64,000 bases of DNA from Gibbula magus (lineage: Eukaryota; Mollusca; Gastropoda; Trochida; Trochidae), in the NCBI GenBank assembly GCA_936450465.1, contig OW388305.1:40314687-40378686 (forward strand), given 5' to 3'. Positions 32,763 through 44,700 of the stretch are shown piece by piece. The notes under the pieces were generated by a model, which did no database searches, was not told the origin of the DNA, and was given only the letters and a program-made list of their open reading frames with translations. The position numbers were made by a program, and so were the translations under genes. Numbering within the stretch: position 1 is the first letter of the stretch; each line of letters starts with the position of its first letter.

Positions 32763-35700
32763 CTGTAAGATATAGCATTCATCGATTAGCCTGAATCCTC
32801 ATGTGTTTTGCAAAAAGATACACTTTTGTCCTGAATTATTAAAGTTAAAGCAGTAGTTTATGACAGAGCAGGACAAAACTGTATTTTGTTTTCAGAAAGA
32901 TGATGGCCGAGGCTGAGCTTCTTTTTACGTGTTTTTAAAAATAATGATATTTCTTTTTCAGATACATAGACATATATATGATATTACATTCATAGTCCAA
33001 AGTATTCAATATAAGTACACACACACACATATTGGTACGTGTTTTGGTTTTAATATTACAAAATAAACTTAATCAAATGTGACCATTGAATCAGAGCTTC
33101 AAGTGACGTCACAACAGTATTGGTTTTGGTCTTTTTAAGTCAGGGACATCTTTGATCTACATTCAAGACATCTTGGACGTAAAAATTAAAACTATATATT
33201 CATCGTCAACTTTCTAACGATACATTATTTTTGATTATCCGTTATCCTTTGCTGTGACTGTATCCATACGATATACTTGCATTTTAAACAATATTCAATA
33301 AATCAAGCAATTGCTATGAAATGTAACTTGATATAATAATCTGCTATCTATTGTACATACCAATATAATCAGTGGTTTCCAAAGGTAGCACTTAAGATAT
33401 CGTGTCGAGGGAGAGAATTTACTGAAGGGAAAATTCCTTAGTTCTGCTCCAGAAAAATTGCGCACCTGTGAACATTAAATGAATAATATACATATGGAAA
33501 AAAGTTAAGCAGCTCATGTTGTAGGAGCAAAATAAAGATTTTGTGACAGATGTCTTAAAAGAAAAATGACCCAAGTTGAGATTTTAGAATATTAGGACTA
33601 TAAACTAACTGTCCTTGTGCCTAAACATTAAACATTTAAGATTTCAGATATCAAATGAAATAAAAGGAAATAACAAAATTCGATACATTTATATAGCAAA
33701 CAAAACAATGGTGAGGAAAATCAGGAAGATAAAAAAGAATGAGAATGGTGTACAATGGGATCTTTGTAATACAAACATGAGGAGGTGATGCTTGAGATGT
33801 TTTACATTGAGGATTTGCAATACAAATATTAGGGGAGCAAATACTTGATTGGTGAATAAACAGTCACATTTTATTAAAGATATAAGTAATACAAATTGAT
33901 AAAATGAGGGAAGTCAATGGGATGTATTGACATTATAAACGCACAATAATTACAGTTGATTAATTACAAAGCCACTTACTCACCACTCATTGGCCTCTCC
34001 TCCAATGAACTGTAATTACTCTCTGTTTACAATTTCAATATTAAAACAACACAATACTGACCGAAGACGAGATACGAGGTCAATACTTTATTCTCAATAG
34101 TCTCTTAAAACAGGTACTGACCGAATTCGCCAGACCATAAGTGTTGTATTATGTAATTACTAGGGGTGGGACATAGAGACAATTATTCCAGAACATGAAT
34201 TCTATTTCATTTAATCATCGTGTCTCCAAAATTAAAAAAAAAAAAATTAAAAGAAGAAGGGGATTTAGAAACGATTTGGCCCCTCCCTCTGGGTCCGCCA
34301 CTCCATTACACCCTGATAATGACCCAGCCAATACCTACGTGTTTTATGTTCGTGACCCAGAAGATGTCACACATAGAACTTAAACTAAATATCAGGATCT
34401 CCCATAAACCCAACCTTCGTACTCGTCTTGTGTGATGGAACAGGCAAAGCTGGTCAACGAGGCTCTGGTAGAGCTATATGGACCAATCACCTTTACAGTG
34501 GATCAATTACAGAAAGACGAACAACTCTAAGAAAGACAAGTAACGTCATTATACATGAACAAGAGGATATGCAGCCAAACAGGGAAAGTCCAAGGGATCC
34601 TTCTTGGCTGATTCTGTAGAAGACATACATCTAACATCGGGTCCTGGAATGTCAGGACCATGTACATAAGAGGAAAAACACAAATCATAGCCAGAGAGAT
34701 GAATACATACAGCATCAATCTTCTAAAAATATCAGATGCAAGATGGGTACAATTCTGAAAAAACAAACTGACAACAGATAAACAGACCCTGTACTCAGGG
34801 CATGATGCAGACAAGGCTGCACACATAGAAGGCGGAGGCTTCATGCTGTCAACAGGAGATCAACGAGCATTGATTGGGAACCAGTCAGCTCAAAACTCAT
34901 CAGAGCCACCTTCAGAACCAACCAGAGAAGGATTACCCTCAGATTCATAATGGCTTATGCCCTCACAAACGATGCTGATGAATAAGTGAAAACCACTAAC
35001 AGCAGAGAGTGAGAGGCTCAGAAAGACCACAGAGAGAAATCAAAATGCTCAATGGAGCTCTAAATGTAAAGATCGAATTTGATAACACAGGAAATCATGG
35101 GACAACATAGACTCAGCAATGTCAACAACAACGGAGAATTGTTCCTTGATTTCTGTGCAGAAAACAATTTCATGGTTGGCGGATTCATCTTCCCTAATAA
35201 GGCAATACACAAGGCAACTTTGGTATCTACGGACAATAACAAGGAAAATCAGATTGACCATATCACACGATCACTGGAGGAGCAGATGCAAACTCAGCCA
35301 ATCACCTACTGCTAGCCAATGTCAAGTTGAACCTCAAAGCAATCAGCCAATCCCGACAAAAGAGGGTTGAATACAACACTCAAAAGCTAATGGAGGAAAC
35401 CAAATCCATAATTACCTTAAAGGACCAAAGAAAATGTCATGTCATGGACAAACCATCACAAACCATGAGTGTCCAAGAATACTCTAAGGAAGATCGACCC
35501 CATACAGAAAAGAAAAGATACAATGAACGGCACAAACGGAGGATCAGAAAGACAATCCAGAGGTGAGCAAGAAGGTAAAGGCCAATGTGAGGCAGGACAA
35601 GCGGCAATACACTGAGGATCTCGCCAAACAAGCACAGGAAGCAGCACAGCAACAAAATATGAAGAGGCTCTATGAGACAACCAGTCAACTGCAAGAAAGA

Positions 35701-38700
35701 AAACCGAGAGTCACCCCTTAAATCTAGGATATTGAAAGAAATGTTCTTACTACCAACTACTTAGAGCAGTTACCCTGTCTGGACATCTATGAACTGTGAG
35801 CTGTGAACTACCAAGCAGGCAGCAATACAAACCTTGAAATTGGGAAAAGCTGCAGGCCCAGACAATATTCCAGCTGACTTCCTTAAAACAGACATTGTTA
35901 CATCTACATGCTGGAGAGACTGCTACAGAAGATCTGGGAAGAACCAGAGATACTACCAGAATGGAAAAAAGGGTACACAGTGACACAGCTACAGAAGAGA
36001 GAAGATCTAATACTATGCATGAACTATAGAGACAGGCAAGGTCCTTAACCGTATCATCTTGGAGAGCATGAAAAACTGTAAACAAGCTCCTCAGAGACAA
36101 TCAGAGTCTACATCAACTTCATCGATTACGAAAAGGCATTCAACAGTATTGACAGGCCAACGCTCTGGAAACTGATGGCTCAGTGTGGTATTCCCTACAA
36201 GATCATCTCCCTACTAAAGAACACCTACAAAGAAATACAAAGTCAAGTCATCCAAGAAAGAAAGAGTAACATTGGACATGTTCCAAGTCAACACCGAGGT
36301 GTGACAGGGATGTCTTCTATCTTCATTCGTGTTCCTCCTGGCCATCGACAGGATAATGAAGCAGACAACTGACGGCAAAAAGAGAGGAATCAGTGGATCT
36401 TCACAGAACACCTGGATTTTGACGACCTTGCAGCCCTCTCAGCCACACAGCCTTGCAGTCACACCATCAAATGCAAGAGAATACCAACGAACTTCAAAGA
36501 TACTGGGTCTCCTCATAAACCATAGCAAAACCAAGATCATGAAAATAACAACAAAAAGTATGCCCCCTTTACAGTAAACAACACAGCCTTTCAGGAAGTT
36601 TCATCATTCACCTACTTGGGAAGTATTGTCACCAGCAAAGGAGGTTCAGATGAAGACATCAAAACAAGAATAGGAAAGACTAGGACTGTTTTCTGCTTGC
36701 TGAGAAAGATCTGGAGCTGAAGAGCAATCACAACCAGAACCAAAATAAGAATCGTCAACTCAAATGTGAAGTCAGTGCTCCTCTACGGCTCTGAAACATG
36801 GAGGACAACATAAACATCTACCAGAGAAATCCAGCCCTTCATCAACAGATGCCTTTAGACAAGCATCGACTTACCATCTGATGTACACACACAATGTGCC
36901 AATGCTACAGGTTTATACTGCGAGTTGTAAGAATTAATCACATTGTTTAACAGGTCTAAACTCACATTACCTATGTTTCAATTCAGTTGGATTACAAAGT
37001 CAATGCTGCTGAAAGACTGTAGGCACACTGGCGAAATGATCGTGTGGTAAGCTGTTGGTACAGTCAATGCTGGCGATAGTTGCCTTACTCTGAAGGCGTG
37101 GGTTCGAATCCCGCATAGGACTCGGCTCGAAAAAAGTACAAGAATTTGAAGGTAGTGTTATCCCAAATATAACCATGTTATATTTCTTCACTATCTAAAT
37201 GGCATGTATTTCTAAAGCTAAAGGTGTTTTTTTTTCATGTATAACCATGAAGATAAGTTCATTAGCTCTATGATAATGTGTATTTCTGTGCATGACAATA
37301 AGAATTTCGATTTAAGCATGGATTGGGACAGTACATATATCAACTGGGGAACTTTAGAGTGGACTTTTGTTTCTCGTTATGTATTGTATTTAAAGAGGTT
37401 ATTTATATTTATTATATTTTATCTAGTATTTATATATTATTGATTTATCTTAAAGGCGCTGTTTTTTGCATAATTATTATGTTTTCTCAAATTTGCCATT
37501 CATTATTAACGTTTATAGAATGTATTGATACGTTAATGGGTAAAAGTCCTCATTAGACGACCAGATATCCAAAGAAAACGGCTGTCCATATTAGAAGAAA
37601 ATGATGAGACGTAAGCGACAGTGGTGTGGAACTCTTCAGTGTAAGAGGTAGATTTGTAGGTCTCATGAGAATTTGAGAGATTTGACAGCAAGGATGGTTG
37701 TACCATATTTGAAACTTTATCCTGAGTGTTTAGGTATTGCTACATCAGTCAGATCACATGAACTACCTCCGAGCGTGCATTAGTTTTAGAACTCTTTTTT
37801 TTTTATTGATTTAGAAGTATTATTTAGTCATTGGTAACACTTATTTATATGTTTGTGAGAGCACCTACTTCTAAGTATATATTGGGATTTGATCCCATAC
37901 ATTAACCAGTGGGAAACCAAATGGGATTTCTATCCCATGGGACAGCTATTGGGAGAGGGTACCCGTATCGTGTTAAAGATACAGGGTACAAAGTAGGAGT
38001 TTTATTCCAAAGTCTTAAGTTTGAAGAACCTGCAATGATAAGTTTGCAAAACTGTAACTAATGTGTATGGTCTGTGCTGATGATATTTGCCATTCTCAGG
38101 GTATGGGGTCGAAACCAGCAAGGCACTCGGCCTGACAAAAATACTAGAATTAATAGTAGTGTTATCCCAAATGTAAAAATGTTCGATTTGTTCACTAGGT
38201 AAATGGCACGTTTTTTTCTTATGTGTACTTGTTCTATTATTTAATCTCGGGTTTCCAGATTAAGTTTGGTCCAAGGGTCAGGAAGTTTGAAATATCGTTT
38301 ATCTGATAAACTCTGAATGCCTCAAATACATTTTTAACACTTTTTTAAAATTACTGTATGGGTAAACTGTATGATGGAACAAACTATGACACTGCAACAT
38401 CTGCATTTATATCCATTAAGAACTGAATACCAGGCCCTTTACAATCAATCAGAGGTATGTATAATATTTACAATTCATATGAGCATTAATTCATTTTCAG
38501 GTTCTTTTCTTCAAACGCCACAGCGAAATATATGTACATTGCAAAATCTACAATGTAGACGCATTTAGAGATACATACGAAGTGCCCGTCAATCAATCTT
38601 TATTCTCAGTACTGAAAAGGCCACAGGCTTGGAGTACATTTACAGTTTATATGAGCAGTAAATCATTTTCAGATCTTTTTCTTTAAATGCCTTAGCGAAA

Positions 38701-41700
38701 TATATGTACATCGTAAGTTTCTGTATTAAAATTGTCTTAGTATATGCTATAAATGATATAAATGTTATTGTTATTGTAAATTAATTGTTATTATGATTCT
38801 AATGTTTTTAGTACTAATGCTAGGCGTAGTATATGTACTTTGCAAGATCTAGACACATTTAGTGGTATAAACGAAGTGCCCATCAATCAATCTTTATTCT
38901 CAGTACTGAAAAGATCACAGACTTGGAGTACTTTTACAGTTTATATGAGCACTAAAATCATGTTCAGGTTATTTTCTTTTTAGGCCTTAGCGAAATATAT
39001 GTACATTGTAAGATTTTGTTTTAAAATGGTTTTAGTAAATGCTATACATGCTATTGTTATTCTTAATTAATTGTTATTATGATGCTAATGTTATTAATAC
39101 TAATGCTAAGCGACATATATGACGTACATTGCAATATTCTGAAGTAAAAACGTGTAAGTATATGCTATAAATGATATTTATTTTAATGTTATTGTTAATT
39201 AATTGTTATTATGATAGCAATGTTAAGAATACTAATACTAGCTTTAGGACTGACACTTAAAGTATTATAAATTTACAAAAGGAAGATGATGAGGAAAAGT
39301 TAACCATTCTCCATAGCATTATGGTCACTGAAAAGTGCAGGCGTTTAGTCATCAGCCAAGGACTAATTCCATTTGGTCTTAATTATTTTTTGGAAAAAAT
39401 GAAATTTTAAATTCATAAATTCATAGAATATATTTATATAACTCACGACTTTCTTCAATTTTAACCATACAAATGTTGCCATGAGTTGAGAATCTTTGAT
39501 CAGGGCTACTCCAAGTGACGTCATGACAATATTGTCTTTGACGTTATGGATACCTTCGATCTTGGCCGAAACTAATGATGAAATGAATTTTAATAAACTA
39601 AATATCAAATGTCAGCATATATCAAATCAGTCAGTTTTCAGGTAGATTCAATAATTTGCAACTCCTCGGAACAGGGTCAATTCTAACTGGGTGAGCTATG
39701 AGTTGTAGTGGATGACCGATGACAGAGTGTTCACAGTAACATTATGAAACATGCTTTCATGACTAATGCTTCTTGCCTTTTGCTAAATCCCTCAGAAAAT
39801 TGGAAGTTTTACCGGGGCCCGCAATGTGAATCGGGTTTTGTATATGAACCGAAGCAACATTTTGTCTGAACACTTTTGCCAGAAGTACTCCGATTGCAGA
39901 TTGGTCGTATCTGTGACACTTTGAATATCTACGAAACTTTTGTGAGCAGGTCAGCATTTTCCTGGATTCTGGTGGACACATACAGTCCGGATCCAAGGCA
40001 CAAGCGGCCCAAGGTTCTAAGAGAACACGTTGAGTAAAGGCTTCATTATGGAGGAACACATGACCCCCTCCACTTCATCATACACAGAGAACTGACAAGC
40101 CTGGTCCCCAAAATAACTGAATTAATTGCTTGAAGTGTGCTGAGCCATTTGGAAGCCGCTGCTTTTGGACAGAAAACCGGTAGTTGCAACAGTCTCGAAA
40201 TAAAATTTCATGGGCTTATTGTATCTGACAGACGCATCCAACCACACAAGGAATTCTGTATTCTGTATATGCGCCTGTAAGAAATAGGATTCAATAACGG
40301 ACATCGATTAGCCATGTGTTGTGTAAGAATTCTTAGAGATTCAGTAGAGCAAAATTGCCACAAAGAAGTTTGATTTATGTTTTACAAATAATTTGTTTCA
40401 AAATAAACTTGGCCGTTAATCAGAGTCACTTTACATGACGTCACTATAGTATTGTTTTTGTTCTTTTTTAGTCAAGGAGATCTTTGATCTACAGTCAAGA
40501 CATCTTGGAGTAAAAATTAAAACTTAATATTCACTGTTAGCATCGAAACGTTTCAGGACTTTTCATTTTCAAATATTTAGCAAATCAAGCAATTGTAATA
40601 AAATGCAACTTTATTATAATAATCTGTTATCGATGGTACCTACCAAAATAACCAGTGGTTTCCACAGGTAGCACTTATATACTGAAGGGAAAATTTCTAA
40701 GTTCTGCTCCCGAAAAATTACGCACCTGTGGACATTAAATGTTATTTCAATTTGTTTGGACACTTTGTTCAGAAATTAGAAAAAGAAATAGAAATGTTAT
40801 GCTATCAGGCATTGTTATGCAAGTCTTTGAAGGGCATTTAGAAATGGCATACATAAAAACAGGAATATTTTCTGGATAACAAATGTGAATGTGAAATGTG
40901 AAAATACTCGACGTTTCGGAGTATATAATCACTCCTTTATCAGGTAGAATGTAGGGAAATAAGAAAATGTGATACATTTATATAGCAAACAAAACAATGG
41001 TGAGGAAACTCAATCAGGGACAACAACACTTGTTACAACTACTATTCGCACAGTATGAACAGGTAACACTCATACCTTTTCCTTAAATTCACAATTGATT
41101 TTTGTCTCACCAACATCCGCTCTTGTTCATTCAGTCCCAGATCGTAGAAGTAGAAGGAGAAGTTGCTCAAATGAGGGAAGACGTTCTTATGTAGGAGACG
41201 AATAGCTTCTTGAGCCTCACCGAAATGATTCGATGAAGCCCCTGTCACAATCGTGTAATTTTTACCGGTTGGCTTCAACGAAAATGCGTCGATAACCTCC
41301 CTTAGTTTCTTCATCCCGACCTTTCTAACTGGAGTTAGTATGCTTCGGACGTTTTCCTTAGATGAATTTTCATGGAGGGGTTTTGTGCAGTTCTTATCCA
41401 CACACCTGCCTGTTAAGAGTGTAAATATCTCTGCATAAATATAAGTTACCATGAGAGTGTGTTTTGGGATGGTCAGTATCCTGCATTAGGAATAAACATT
41501 GTATTTAGCGAGCCATGGCGAGATTTTAGACTTTTGTGTAATGTATAAAACTGTAAGCCCCACTCTACATCTAGTAGTTTCCCCAGGCATTAGTTTCAAT
41601 GTAAAGTGATGTAAGTTCAACTTGAAATCTAGCAGGCTATTGAGACCTAACGTTTGATGTAAAGTACAAAAAGTCACACTTTACATCTAGAAGACTACTC

Positions 41701-44700
41701 AGACCTTAGTTTTAATGTAAAGTGATGTAAGTCTCAATTTAGATCTAGCAGGTTGTTCAGGCTTTAGATAGATATCTAGCAATACACTCAGACCTTAGAT
41801 TTTATATACATCCGACTTTACATTTAGTAGTCTACGGTGTACTTAGCTGCAATGTAAGGACTTGTAAGTCCGAGTTTACATTTACCAGTCTTATGAGACA
41901 TTGCTTCATTGGTTGATGGATAAGCAGGCAACAGGCAATATAGTTCGTGGCAGGAGAAGAACGTTTGTTCCCCTATATTCTTACACTGTCGGCCAAAAGA
42001 AACGCCTACCAAATATATTATCAGATTTCGTAAAAACTATAATTAACAGTTTAGCAATATTATACCATTATGCAGTTGCACCATTTCTCCATAATAGATT
42101 TAAATTTTCGAAGTTTTCATGTCACAAAAGAATGGCGATTGTTGAAATTAGACAACATAATTGTTCAATTTTCGATCAGTACTTGATCAGAAAAACATTT
42201 GAAACATATTTTCATACAACGACGAGCAACAATACAGACACGCTTTCGCATTAAAGTGGGTATGGTGTGCAAGTGAATCAACAGGAAATATCGGTCTTCA
42301 TTGGGCGTGGTTTTCATGAATGTTATTGACTCGAATCACAGTTTTCCCACGATTTCAACGGACTTTCATATTAGTTATTGTTTCAGCATAACATGGAGAC
42401 CACCATTAATTATATTTCAGAAATTATTTCATCTTTCATTTTAAGGAAAATCAAGTAGGCGTTTCTTTTGGCTGACAGTGTATACTAACCATCGGACGTT
42501 CCTAGAAACAGTAATACTTACTATTGAGTGCCTGGTGTGGCGTGCAGTTTCTCATCGTTATTTTTCGTAACATGCCTGCATCTTTTAAGTCTGAAAAAAA
42601 CATCCAGTGATCCAGTTCCCAGAAGCATTCATTATAAACATTGACTACATTCAACATAAGAAAGGATGAATCAATTGAAGCATACACTCTTCACCTGTAT
42701 TGAAGACAACACAGTGTGATAGTGAATCGCACTGGTATTCAATTATACATTATATACTGAAGTACAAAAGAAAGTATGCACATCAGTTGGTTTCGATTAA
42801 ATCAATAGTGTTAATGAAAGTAGATGCATTTGATTAAGGCATGATACAATAATGCTTTTCAGCAGTAGTTTGAATGAATTACATTGATGATTGGTTACTT
42901 TTTAGTTAGAATACCTTTGTTTAATGTAGAAAAGGACAAGAAATGAAATTTACACCAACATTATCCCTACCAGGTTTATAATGTTGTAAATATGTGCATA
43001 AAGAGGCACATTTATTTATTTTCACATGTAAGATGTCTTCAATGTTGTGTTTTATCTAAATTAATTTCGAAAGATATTATGAATTTTTTTTTAAATTCCA
43101 AAAATTAAACACCACATATAAGTATTCCTTGGCTAATGACTAAATGCCTGCACATTACAGTTATAGAGTACGACGTCGAAAACATAAGATATTTGAAATA
43201 GAAAATCAAACATGATAAAACCAACTGAGGTGTAAACTTTCTTTTGTACTTCAGTTTATCATTCATTAGTCACACAACTCAACGTCAACAGGCCTAAAAT
43301 GCATCCCTAGGCGTATATATTACAATATTAGCTTGTTGGAATCTTCAAACCGCTTTTACATAAAAATTGCCATCAAGTTCCTGTCACACAATAGCATACT
43401 TGCAGGTGAGGTGAACAAATTTAAAAGTTGTAACCAAGGGCAAATTTAACACTTACCATTGATGGGGATTGTGTGCAAATAGGCCAGGGACCAGTCTCTA
43501 TCTCAGGATAAAAAGTGGTGAAATCTGCTTGCCGGATCCTTCGGAATTTGTCCGATTCCTCCACTATTTGGGAGAATCCGAAAAGATCCGGCAAATGGAT
43601 TCCACCACTTTTTGGCCAGTGTATAAGAACAATCAAAAGTAAAGACCCTTTCAAGAAGGACATCAAAACCCAACTATTCACACTAAATCAATGATTCTCT
43701 TATAGACTCACATTTTCGTCTTTTAAGTGCCCCTATGAAAATTGTTTGGTTTTTATGTGGAAACATGCGCTTTAAAAATTCATTATGAATATGAACAGAC
43801 TTCAGATTACCGGGGAACAAACCTTTTATTTTCTGATGAATTAATTCAACCACTTCTTCTTCATGTAGAGTTACTTCGTCAACCCCCTGCGAGGATCCGT
43901 CTGTGAACAAGAACAATTCTAAACAAAATCTCTCCCCATATATACATGGCAAAACAATTTTTTACCGGTAAAAGTTTTCTAATAAGAAAGTAGACAATGT
44001 ATCAGGAAAATCAATTGAGTGATATGACAGAAGCATTATCTACCAGTTTAACAAAGCAAATTTTATACAGATATAACGTTTCACAAATATGTGATATATG
44101 CATTCATAAAATTGTGTTATATTGGTATCCAGGAATAAATATTGTTATACTGAAAATTAAAAGTCAGTATTGGCTGTTGTACTGTGAGTAAATCTATTCT
44201 ATCAAGTGAACTGATTAACCATTAGTTACTTACGTTTAACAAAAATAAAGTAAATTAGTAGGAACCTTCCAAATCAGATTGTTTGGAAAAAGACAAATTT
44301 GAACAAAGTTGCTTACTGACGGTATTACTGTAATGACACCTCTAAATCACAGCGATGTGTCAGAGTAACACATCGAACTCATTAAGATCTCAGAATAATT
44401 CCAAAATCGATTAATTACAATCTTATTATAACTAATTGTTGGAAAACCGCTATAGACCTAATAGATGGGGAATGTTGTTGCCCACCTTTTTGTGAAAAAT
44501 TTGTGAAATTATCTTCATTAGTTTTCGATAAATTGAGGTTTGAAGTAGGGATTTCAAGGGGAGATAACTCAAGAAAAAATTGGTTACTAAAAATCTAACA
44601 TTCGAGTTTTATTTCAACTAAAATAGTTTGTTTTAATACCAGACATGAATTTGACCTAGATAAATATACCAGCCCGACCATCGGGCTGGTAGGATTAATA

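Larger units (their letters stand above)
31983..33725 (-). repeat. exon-containing duplication, distal copy
   Basis: Collinear with 39473-41015: the same 3' flank (AAATGTTGCCATG, CTTGATCAGGGC, TGACGTCATGACA), then homologous last exon, intron text (TGATCTACATTCAAGACATC) and penultimate exon, ending at ATATAGCAAACAAAACAATG (ends 33710) and the few bases after it. This copy keeps both exons open. Internal indels between the copies show the duplication is not recent. Confidence 0.92.
39473..41015 (-). repeat. exon-containing duplication, proximal decayed copy
   Basis: Collinear with 31983-33725. Lies immediately downstream of exon 5 in gene orientation and contains broken homologues of exons 6 and 7. 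Confidence 0.92.

Noticed and set aside
33361..33465. alternative exon 6 start at the upstream CAG acceptor (GTTCACAG)
   Set aside because: With the phase delivered by exon 5 this start reads into a TAA after a few codons. Only the AAG acceptor ending at 33437 keeps the frame.
34200..34435. coding exons at 34195-34435
   Set aside because: Two overlapping frames of 62-71 codons with no domain, crossing an A-rich run and running into the LINE 5' region. Nothing supports translation.
35437..36100. minus-strand proteins of 74-116 codons at 35437-36100
   Set aside because: They are antisense to the RTE-type LINE relic, whose plus-strand motifs explain the open frames.
44668..44690. intrinsic transcription terminator
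   Set aside because: The hairpin is perfect but there is no T run, and such terminators are not used by pol II genes. It fits a small fold-back repeat better.
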